From assembly GCA_018806985.1 (NCBI GenBank), contig JADANN010000458.1, forward strand, positions 1,178,001-1,242,000: DNA of 64,000 bases, given 5' to 3'. The position numbers and the translations under genes are program-made. This DNA comes from Angiostrongylus vasorum (Eukaryota; Nematoda; Chromadorea; Rhabditida; Metastrongylidae). The notes under the pieces are model-generated. The model was not told where the DNA came from. It did no database searches and saw nothing but the letters and a program-made list of their open reading frames with translations. This document shows, piece after piece, positions 23,500-34,000 of this stretch. Numbering within the stretch: position 1 is the first letter of the stretch; the number at the start of each line of letters is the position of its first letter.

Positions 23500-23830
23500 C
23501 AAATGACAAAAAAAGCTAGTTTTGTGTATCAAGAGGGCAGTGGTCATGTGACAAGAATCAGAAAGAGAAGTCCGCAGGTCCAGGAAAACAAACCGATAGC
23601 GAAAAACAGATGGACTGGTCATATAATAGAAAGAATGGGTGAGAAATGGGAGAAAAAGAACGGTGGATAGGACTCAAAAAAAATGCGAACGTACTCTCGG
23701 ACGAACACCAGAACGATGGCCGGAGGTGTCTGTGGCTAACGTTGACTATCTGCACTCGCAGATGGATGGCGACGCTTTCAGGATTGCGGAAATGACACCA
23801 TGGACGTCACCATGTTTAAACCAGCACAAT
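23500..23830 (+). mobile_element. Probable LINE 3' coding tail
   Basis: Frames give NRWTGHIIERMGEKW, then CERTLGRTPERWPEV, matching the RWxGH...R-GRPPxRW pattern at the end of RTE-like polyproteins. Short and frameshifted. Confidence 0.4.
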
Positions 23831-23869
23831 CAGTGAAGACGGACCATCCAATTAGGTAAGCAACTCAAA

Positions 23870-24780
23870 ATGCGTAGAATACATACAATGGTACATGATA
23901 TAAAGACAGCATTTTCTCACGTCCTAGTGCAAGATAATGCAGCGCGTTGGAATATTATCAACTACGAGGACTTGGCTTGTTCCACGGTCATGCAGCGGTC
24001 TTTCGACGAATCGCAGAACTCATTGCTGACACAGAAATCTCTGTCCTTCTAGAAGGTTCTGAGTCGCAAGGGTGAAACTTCTCTCTCATCTATTCACGAA
24101 AGCTGGCAAATATTTGAGCTGACGACTTGATAAGATCCTTGCACGGCTATTTCGGATCCACAGGAAATGTCACGCTCGATCAAGAATCAAAATATCAATG
24201 AAAATAGAAGAAGATATCTTTGTCGTTGCACGACAATGAAGCGAATAAAGAACTACCGTGATCAATATCACATGTGAAGATCCAAGCATCAAATTGTTAA
24301 TTACACAGACAAAAACAAGTGCATAGTACTCACATGCGCCCTTCATCACGTGACCTGATGCATGCGTCAAAGGTTCCTCTTTGAATCCTCCATTTTTTTA
24401 GAGTGCTGTCTCAGGGATATTATAAGAACTGCGTATGTAAACGACTCTAGTTAAGCTCCACTAATAATCAGGCTACTGCGTTGTTAGATTGTTGCTCTAA
24501 GTTGATAAAACGTGGTCAATCTTTGATATTCGGATTGCTGTTCTCTACCTTAGCACACGTTCCATCCCCTTCATACGGACACTATACGGACGACATCTGC
24601 CTTCCGGCACGGTAAACCACGCAATCCATCACTTGCACTGAACTAAAAGCACGGGAACTGGTGTAGGCTTGACGTTCGTCCATCCATTACCTGTTGAAAA
24701 CGTATGCGTGATTTTATGAGCCACCTAACTGTTCGCATCGCCCAACTGTCGTCGGGTCCTATCATCACATGTTCAACTCG
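23870..24780. other. Gene-free stretch
   Basis: No family repeat, RNA gene or supported exon recognised. Confidence 0.35.
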
Positions 24781-24781
24781 C

Positions 24782-25070
24782 CTATAAAGGGATAAAGAAT
24801 AAAGCTCTCGCCGTTAATCAATCCCTGAGGGATGCGCCATGCATTCGACTCCATTAAATATCGTTGGAGGTGATTGAATGCATATCTGGCCTTTACAATG
24901 ACTCGCGGTGGCCTACCGATGTATCGAGGTGCTGCTATCCTCCGAGAGAAGTCTAGCACCAATCTGCCGACCCCGCAGCGATGAAAGGCTTCGTGGGCCA
25001 TAGGCGCTAGGATCGATTCCATTTGCGTGTCGCAGTGGCACCTCCAACCAATGCGCCACACGCGCCCTTC
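24782..25070 (-). repeat. tRNA-derived SINE, full length
   Basis: Tail AAAGGGATAAAGAATAAAGC on the left; the head AATGCGCCACACGCGCCC closes the right end. The B-box is TAGGATCGATTCC. Confidence 0.88.
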
Positions 25071-25499
25071 AACTCGCCTGCAGTCTCATAAAAAACATGC
25101 ATTTCGTTGCAATGTTCGACCTGATGCTAAATGTGCCTGTTGCATTTCAAAAGACACTTTTCATCCCCTTGGCGTGTGCTGCGTAAAATTTTGTAGATGA
25201 CTTGTCACCACACCTTTACGAGTGAAGCGTAATGTTGCAACACTTGTTTACGCAGTGGAACATCTCATCCATGATTTTCTTAGCAGTGACCAGATAACCC
25301 CCTTACCACTAATTTTCTAACTGCTTTCAAGCACTAAACAAATTATCCAGCTGGACTCCAAGAGGAATTTTGCTTAACAGACTAAAACATGACCGCACGA
25401 CGTACGCCAGGGCTAAACTTCGCCCGTGTCTAATGCTTCTGTACCACGAATGAGTCTCCTCCATATTTAGGTTGTTCAATGAACATAGTTATCTACATT

Positions 25500-26800
25500 A
25501 ACTTTTTATTTCCTACCCTCTACAATTTTTCAGGACACGGTATTATGTGAAATACAACCACAATAATGCTGACATATTTGTAAAACTCCAGACCGCAGGT
25601 GTCTGCGGTGAGGACTGAACAGGCTGTTACCCTTTCCACCGGATAAGGCGTTCGCCACCACACAGTGCGGGTCGTTCGCTTCGCCTTTCTCTCAGTTGAT
25701 TTTCAACCTAACAGCGCCATCACCAATCACCCGTTAACGGGATTGATCTGGGGAGCACAAATCGCCATTGAGAGCAATTAAGCTGGGACCGTGGTCGTAA
25801 TCACAATGGGGACCTTTCTTAACCTTTTTATTTACTGCCTATTTTTTTTAACGGCAGGGGTATGCTGCGAAATATAACTTCTATAATGCTGAGATATTTG
25901 CAAAACTCCGGACCGCAGGTGTCTGTAGTGGGGAACGAACGCGCTATTGTCCTTTCCGGGGAGTAACGCGTTCACCACCACACCATGCGGGTCCTTCGTT
26001 TCGCCTGTCTCTCAGCTAGTTCTATCGATCTTTTGCCATCAGCAATCACCCGTCAACGGGATTGATCTGGGGGAGCCCAAATCGGCATTGAACCCAGTTA
26101 AGCTGAGGCTATAGTTACAATCACAGTCTTAACCTTTTTTTTTATTTACTGCCTATTCTTTTTAACGGCAGGGTATGTTGCGAAATATAACTTCTATAAT
26201 GCTGAGATATTTGCAAAACTCCGGACCGCAGGTGTCTGCGGTGCGGAACGAACCCATTATTATCCTTTCCGGGCCCTAACGCGTTCACCACCGCACCATG
26301 CGGGTCCTCCGTTTCGCCTGTCTCTCAGCCAGTTCTATTGATCTTTTTCCGGTGAACGCCTTACTGCCCGGAAAGGACAATAGCGCGTTCGTTCCCCACC
26401 GCAGACACCTGCGGTCCGGAGTTTTGCAAATATCTCAGCAGATATTATGTGAAATGCAGCCACAGTGGTGCTGAGATATTTGCACAGCTCCGGACCGCAG
26501 GAGTGTGCAGTGGGGGGAACGAACTCGTTATTGTCCTTTCCGGGCCCTAACGCATTCATCACCATACCACGCGGGCCCTTCGTTTCGTCTTTTGTCCCAA
26601 CTAGTTTTATACCTAACGGCGCCATCGGCAATTATCCGTCAACGAAATTGATCTAGGGGCACAAATCGGCGTTGAACCCAGTTAATGTGAAGCTGTAGCC
26701 GAAATCACAATCGCACCCTCGGAAAGGGTAATGAGTTCGGTCCCCACCCCAGACACTTGCGGTCCGGAGTTTTTAAAGATCTCGGTATTATGGTGATGAA
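25500..26800. repeat. Cluster of six MITE-like copies in both orientations
   Basis: Plus copies 25505-25815, 25825-26125, 26130-26345 and 26446-26712 alternate with minus pieces 26346-26445 and 26712-26800. Each plus copy carries GAGATATTTGCAAAACTCC-like sequence and GGACCGCAGGTGTCTG. The 25825 copy is almost identical to 2409-2720. Confidence 0.85.
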
Positions 26801-26869
26801 ATCTTATATTGCACAAAATGTTACTTGAACTATACGGAAAAAAACATTCCCATATCAAGCCATATAGAA

Positions 26870-27320
26870 TATCACACTACAGCACTCCTTTCAAACGGTG
26901 ATGCTGACACTCCTGATGCTCTTCTAGAGGCACCACACCGCATCAAACTTAACGTGATCACCAAACGGGAAACAAAACGAAAGAGGACCGACGTATGCCA
27001 CTTAAATGGGACTGTGAAGAAAAGACCCTGTCATGGAACGCCAACAACGTAGTTTTGTCGTACACCCATCTGCTATCTATCATTGTCGTTCCGAAGATTC
27101 TACGCTCGGCCGTTCTTTTTCTTCGACTTCCTCGTAAAGAGTAGACTGGTATTATCTTATCAACTCCCATACAACAAACCGCATTTCATCAGAAGGAATA
27201 AGACGAGTCCTGTTAGCATCTGGAAGAAGTGATCTCCAATTAAATATCCTGCAAATTTTCTGTTGGGGACTTCAGTGTCAGGCTGTAAAAGGCCACTGAA
27301 CATACACAGAGTCGGAAAGC
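26870..27320 (+). mobile_element. LINE endonuclease fragment, second lineage
   Basis: Reads DTPDALLEAPHRIKLNVI, then ETKRKRTDVCHLNGT, and after frameshifts HLEEVISN and KFSVGDFSVRL. These are the ADVxxLLxA-RIxxxVIALQETK and VGDFNAK blocks of a LINE endonuclease distinct from the copy at 11340. Confidence 0.65.
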
Positions 27321-27987
27321 CTGGAATCGGAGAATGATATTAAGATGAAAATTGTCAGACTCTGGGCCGGCCTCCTGCACACATGTCTCTTCCATAAAAG
27401 TTCAGTCCTCGAGAGAAGCGAAAATTGCTGCTGAATTCGGGACAACACGGATTATACTAGGATCTATTAGATCTTCAAAAGAAGCTGGTGTCTCCTTGTC
27501 ATTTCCGAGTGCCATCATTTTGCACTGGATTTCTTCACTGCCTTCGCTGTACAACATGTCAACGGTAGAAATCCGAATGCTGTTGTATCGGTCAAAAAAA
27601 AGAAAAGGCCTTTTCATCTCGCATCGAACCGGATCTTCCTCAGTTGAGCGTCTCGAATGAGCCATACTCACCCGGCGCCGCTCTTTTATGCAGGGCGGTT
27701 GTTGTTGATATGGCCTAATATGTTTAAAAGGCCTTTTCCGAAATATGAAATTATGGTTGGATTCCTTTCGCTAAACATTTAGCGAATCGAGGTAGATCCA
27801 TCCAAGGAATAATAGGTACTTATCAATGGACTCAAAAAACTGTACCGCATGCGCCCCAGGTTTTTCCACTGAGAGGTTCGGAATGCACTTACACCACCAC
27901 TAGGTTGTGCGGACAAAAAAAAACTAAAGCCAGATGCGACTATAACGCAGCTCTATTCGGCTGCTGCGCTCTACTGAAATACTAGGG

Positions 27988-28240
27988 AAATATAAAGGAT
28001 AAAGGATTAAGCTCTCGGCGTTGATCAATCCCTGAGGGGATGCGCCATGCATTCGACTTCATCAAGTATCGTTAGAGGTGATTGAATTCCTATCTGGTCT
28101 TTACAATGACTCGTGGTGGCCTACCGATGTATTGAATCAGTGCTGCTATCCTCCCAGACAAGTCTGGTGCCAAGTTGCCGACCCTGGCGGGATGGAAAGC
28201 TTAGTGGGCCATGGGATGGAATCGATCCGCGCGCCCCACT
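27988..28240 (-). repeat. tRNA-derived SINE
   Basis: Double tail TATAAAGGATAAAGGATTAA, then the body. The head is cut near ATCGATCCGCGCGCCCC, where an RTE fragment starts. Confidence 0.88.
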
Positions 28241-28244
28241 AAGG

Positions 28245-28510
28245 AAATACAGCTTTTCAATCGACTCAGTTCAACATCCACATGGAAAAACGGATTACGA
28301 TCGGGTTAACACCACGTGGCCCAAGCTATTCTCCGCCGCATGGCAGCAGACAACAAAGTTGCTCGACAGAGTGAGGGAGGAATACGCATTGGTGCTAAAT
28401 CCAATTCAAATCACCACTTTACCGACGACACCACAATCTTCTTGAGGAGTACCAACGAATTAGAGACGATGCTCAATGAGCAAACCAAACCGAAAAAAAT
28501 TCTGTGATCT
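28245..28510 (+). mobile_element. RTE-type LINE reverse-transcriptase fragment
   Basis: Frames give WPKLFSAAW and then HFTDDTTIFLRSTNELETML, corresponding to the SPKLFxxxL and FADD boxes of RTE reverse transcriptase (TDD replaces ADD). It directly abuts a SINE. Confidence 0.85.
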
Positions 28511-28524
28511 GACCCAGGAACATT

Positions 28525-28765
28525 CCTCGCCCATGTAATAGTCTGTGCGGCTGCTCTTCACCAATTAACTGGAAGACTTATAAAGAACAAAACGGTGGGC
28601 GTTAAAAAGAAGCTATTTATCATGCGAGTACAAATTTACATGTTAAGTTTTATCTGCTGAGGTCATGTAGCTCACCTTTCCAGGCTCTGAAGAAGGCGTA
28701 ACCGCTGAAACGTCAGCTATTGCGTGCTAATAAATGCTGTAATATCAACCTCTTGTCTGCTCCTA
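28525..28765 (+). mobile_element. PLE 3' fragment
   Basis: GGAAGACTTATAAAGAACAA with AACGGTGGGCGTT is shared with 62450-62720, followed by the ribozyme-like motif and AATAAATGCTGTAATATC. Confidence 0.7.
28683..28718 (+). ncRNA. Hammerhead-ribozyme-like motif (PLE-associated)
   Basis: GGCT, CTGAAGA, extra A, GGCG, loop TAAC, CGCT, GAAA, CGTC, AGCT. Stem I (GGCU/AGCU) and stem II (GGCG/CGCU) each keep pairing through one G-U wobble. Confidence 0.6.
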
Positions 28766-28789
28766 AAGAAAAATAGGAAAAAACGACTG

Positions 28790-30190
28790 TACTACGGATT
28801 GCTTACTTATTTGGATCGCCCGTATTCACTAGTGGTACGTACCTCAATATGTTCCATTCGTTTCTCTCTCTCTCGTTCATCGTCCCATTGTGGTGGTCTG
28901 CATCGAACACGGTGACGTTCACGAAACCCATTCTGTGTACTACGCATTACTCGAAGGAAAACCCATTTCATAAAAACCTATGGAACGAAAGGGATGATTC
29001 ACTGATATGAGAGACGATGTCATATGTATACCATGGCAGTTCAATGCATATGGCGAACATGAAGGAGAAAATATACCAAAGAACAAGGGTAGCATGGGTG
29101 ACGTCAGGGTTTATTACGGGAGCCACCGACCAACGAACAATCCCGCATCTCCGTTACGAAGCAATAAAAGCTGACACTTCAACCATTTCGGGGATCTACG
29201 CACCTCTCTCATAGTAGTGGATTATTGTTTTGCCAGGTATAACAAGGACACATATAGACATTATTACTTTTTTTTCATTACTAGACATTATTATTACATC
29301 TAGACGAAATTAATGCTTTCAAAACTTATTTCGTCTTCAAGATTCAGGAGAATATACACCACTAGCCAAAGAGATGGGCAGTTCTAATGTAAGGAGGTGA
29401 AGACATGCGGACGAGAAGAACTGTGGACCATCGGACATGTTCAGGAATTCTGACAGTCACAGTTACTGATATACTCACCGGATTATATTAAGCACCGACC
29501 ATGTGTTTTACATCATTACTTACCAACAACAGCCATAGACGAATATGCATAGCCGAATGGAGGTTCTGGTATTACTCAATCACAACCGACTCTTACTACT
29601 TTAAAACCAGGCGTGCAGAAATGCAAGAGAGATATGTCGACTGTGTTTGCTAAAATCAGCACTGAAATGCCGGAAGTGAGTTGATTTCAACTCATTTTCT
29701 TTCCTGTCGTTTAAATTGCTTCATCGGCATTCTTTGCTGCACCTCTAGTATCCATTCGGTAGTTTGTCCAACACACATTATGCCACTCATCGGCCCAGAG
29801 CAGCTACCATACACTTGATTCTTTATGCAGTAATATCAACGCACACGTTAGCGCAGACTGAAGCTATTTTTGGTTCATTCTTCTCCGGCTGTTTATTTCG
29901 CCGCACTTTTTTGTTGTTAGACAATTCGCATTCAGTCGATGGCTCATTCAACACAGATGTTGTGGCGGACATATCCAGAGAAAGGCAGCATCCCACAGTC
30001 AGTAATGTGAAAAAAGTTTCTAGAATGTGGTAAGATGTCTTAGCAGATGAATGTTGCTGGTGAGCTCACATGTCCGGACGCAAGAAGAGAGTACGCGCTA
30101 AATGTGTTTATACACGTGTAGCTGCTCAACTCCATCGTGCTCAAATGTGGTTGCACGTAGGTATACGAAAATATCGAGGTACAGTCAACA
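28790..30190. other. Gene-free stretch
   Basis: A degraded piece of the 395-bp repeat may lie at 28795-28910. Otherwise nothing was recognised; short open frames only. Confidence 0.35.
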
Positions 30191-30193
30191 TAA

Positions 30194-30350
30194 TGGGTGC
30201 GTATGGCGCAGTGGTCGGAAGAGCCCTGCAATACACATTGGATCGATCCCGGCGCCCCCTTGCTAACCAAGCCTTCCATCCTTCCGGGTAGGCAAATTGG
30301 GACCAGACTTGTTTGGAACGATAGTAGCACTGGACCAATACATCAGTATC
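30194..30350 (+). repeat. tRNA-derived SINE, 3'-truncated
   Basis: A-box region TGGCGCAGTGG and B-box TGGATCGATCC present; the copy stops before the conserved 3' body. Confidence 0.85.
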
Positions 30351-31098
30351 CTTTCAGACTCAACATACGGCGTGGCGCAAACTACCAAAGATTGACAGCA
30401 TCGTTGTTGGACGATGCATGAGACTGCCTCCATAACGCATAAAGCTTGGCAACGTTCAGAAAACATGAAAAATATAGGAATTCTAAGGATGCGTAGAACG
30501 CATAAAAGCATATAAGTGTTAAAAATTCATGAAAGAACTGAGTCACAGAGCGAAGCACACAAAAAAAGAACGTGACTACTTTCAGAGGAGCAACGGACCA
30601 AATGCATTGGGTCCAATGCAGATCGTTCGCAGAGAGAATATGCTTTGTTCCACTCACCAAAGGAAACTAGGCGTCACGTGATACGCAAGTTATTTTCACA
30701 ACAAAAAGAACTATGCATTGGATGGAGAAGCACAACATATCGTTAGAGGATGTACAAGAATCAATGGAAGTACGTTTGACTACTAGTCGAACTCTTTTCC
30801 TCTTTCCTTGAGTTCTGAAAATCGATGCACATGAAAACACTGAACACTAAGGTAAACAACATTTTATCAACCAAAAATAATCTTGACCGTACATTTACAG
30901 AATACAGAAAGCGCTGTGCAATACCTAGAAAGTTCTGCATCAAATTACGTCCACGTGAGAATTACGAAGTTGGTCAGGAATCTTAAATTTAACTACGAAC
31001 GTGTTATGACAATCTTTGTACTTTGAAGCTTATACTCAAGTGATGATGTAAACTGGCTCAAATCAACAGTTAGCGGAAACAGTAAAGCGGCCATGGTG

Positions 31099-34000
31099 TT
31101 AGATTTTTGTGATTCTACGTGCTCCAGCGCCGCGAGGAAGAGCGGGACGAGCGAACAGCTTCATGTTCTCCTGTGTGGCCGGATGCAATGCTTCGATCAA
31201 AGCTGATTCCGACAGATCATCTTTGGCATCAACTTCCATCTATAATACAGCGGAAAAAGCTGTAAAATGACGCAAAAATTGCATAACCAAACTTCATTAC
31301 GGTGAATAGAAATGAAGGATAACGAAATACTGAAGCGATATAAAAAGCAAACCTTTTTACTCAGTTCTACCCCTAAACTTTTCGTCGCTGTCTCCAAAAA
31401 TGGTGCTTTACAACTCGAGTACAACATTCGCTCCTTTATTGAACTACCCGAAGACGGCAATGAGTATATGAAGACTGAAAATCAGATTTTGATTTGAGAA
31501 TAATTGAGAACATCAAGCAGTAGAAAGATGGACCACGAATATGCTGCATATGACAACCAGGAATTCACTGAAGACGGTATTACCACTTCCTTCCAAACAT
31601 CAGATTAATTCAAAGAGGTTAAAAATGGAGACGATGGTTTGTTTAAGTGTAAACAATTAGAAAGAAAGGTAAGTGTCACAGATCAGTCCACATGCTTTAA
31701 TTACACTTTCTAAAGAAGACCAATACGAAATTCTCAATAACAAAAAAAACTGTACCACCCTTCAAAAACTTTAACTCCCTTGACTCAAAACTTGAGATTC
31801 GTAACATTTATGAATTGAACCTACTTTGGAGTGATTTTTTAAGGAATCATATCTGCTTAAATACTTCAGGGGAATTTCATGTAAAATCTTTTAGATTTTT
31901 CAGAAGGCCCCAATAAATTAAAAAATATACATGTACTGCGTAGAAAACCCACTAGAGTTAGTTTCGAAGATATAGAACCTCTAAAATATTATGCACATTA
32001 TAACCCAGAAGCATGTGGTTATCTCAGTTTCCTTCACACGTATTCTTAAGAGAAATAAGCAGCAAGCAGGTTCAATGAGTCACACAAACTTATCGAAACC
32101 TCCATAAGCTTAACTTAACGTATTAAAAATGACTGGACATATTTCCATTCCAGTCGATTACTTGAAAAACAAAATGATTAACAAATAAAATGAGGAAAAA
32201 GCAAGAAAAAAAATAATAGAGAGATCGTCCTGAGAATTGTACAAAAATTGACAAACGAACATCAATACCACTACAGCAATTGGTCTGTTCCTTCTCAATT
32301 ACGAAGAAAGATTCACTTACAAGTAGAAAACTGAGCAGTGCCTCCTTCATCGTGACTAAATCGATAGAAAGTATATCGGGGTTTGTTACGAGGTATTTTC
32401 CGAGCTAACTGACTTGCAGGCAACGTTTCTTCAGTCGACTCTAATTTTATCGCTTCATTTAGAGTATCCACCTAAAACTTAACCATTATACTAACTCAAA
32501 AAGCAAGTGGAAGTAACTGGAATGATGAACACCAACCGACAATTGGACAAGAGCCAATTTGCCTTGCGCGAGCTTTTTTATAGCTTCCTCAGCATTTCGG
32601 TCTAGTGGAAACGCAACCCCTTTCATGTGTTGAGGACCAGCATGGGCTATAGCTGCCCTTTCTTGCTGTGCATTGTGTAATTCTGGAATGCATTATGTGA
32701 CATACTTTACGTATTAAGGAACTATACTACTGAGAAATAAATCATGTTGCCAAACAGAACAGTGGAAGGCCATTATTTCAACTGATCCAGCTTTAATTAA
32801 CCTCGTTCCACCTCGCTCATAGGACCCAACTCAGACTTGTTCTTCAGCCAATTTTCAAAGGATTCCAACGCAAGTTCCTAAAAGAACAGACCGTATTAAA
32901 ATAGTTAATCAATAAATGCGACAAAAATTTGAGAAGAAATATGAAAGAACCTTTCTATCGGTGACATGCTTCTCATGTTCTATGTAACAGGGTCCAAATT
33001 CGCTTTTGAAAGTAGCATGAGTTGCGGCCAATAACATTTTCTCTTTGATAGGTGCGCGATCATCAGCGAATCTGATTAGCAGAACAGTGAGCATAGTAAA
33101 TATCTACTATAATTAAGCTATCTAAATTCAGGGACTCCGACTTGAGATAAAACAAACAAATGAAGAACAACATGGATATATGCGTTATTGAGAAATATTA
33201 AGGAAATTAAGTGCTTAGTAAGTCTTTGACGTATTCATCCTTTGCAGAAGTAGCTCTGTGAGGCTAATAAAAAAAAGGTCTCGGCGTTGATCAATCCCTG
33301 AGGGATGCGCCATGCATTCGACTTCATTAAGCATCGTTGCAGGTGATTGGATGCATATCTAGCCTTTATAATGACTCGCGGTTGTTTACTGATGTATCGA
33401 GCCAGTGATTCTATCCTCTCAGACAAGTCTGGTATCATTTTGCCGACCCTGGACGGATGGAAGGCTTGGTGACTTGGGGCGCGGGGATCGATCCTGTGTA
33501 TTGCATGGCGCCTCCGACCACTGCGCCACACGTGACTGTGAGCGTGAGTAGCATAGATTTGCGCATTATCAAAATGAATCTTGTCTTCGATGTAAAGTCA
33601 ATGTGAGTATAAGATATCACAAATTACAACTAATATTGCAACAAAGAAAATCACTTACGTTATTAGGATCCATTCCGTAATAGTGTTTAACCTGAACAAA
33701 ATAAAGCACGGCTCAAAGGCATCTACGCACTCAGGAAGTGTTGCACGCCAGTCATCTTTCCAGTTTTCCGTACCCGCGTATTCATAATTAGGTGTGAGCT
33801 CTTCTGAAGACACTCATCGTAAAATAAAGCAATCAATATAGATGCGAAATAAGCCACCCATCTTCTAGACCAAGTTAGTGGACATTCTCTAAAGCGCTTT
33901 GGTTTAGACCAAAACACCTTGTGGATACCTAACCATTCCAGGAGGGTATAAAAAAGGAAAAGAATCACATTTGACATACAAGGATGGTGAGCATTCCATA

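Noticed and set aside
25500..26800. CRISPR-like spaced repeats
   Set aside because: Units are about 300-bp transposon copies in mixed orientation, in a eukaryotic genome.
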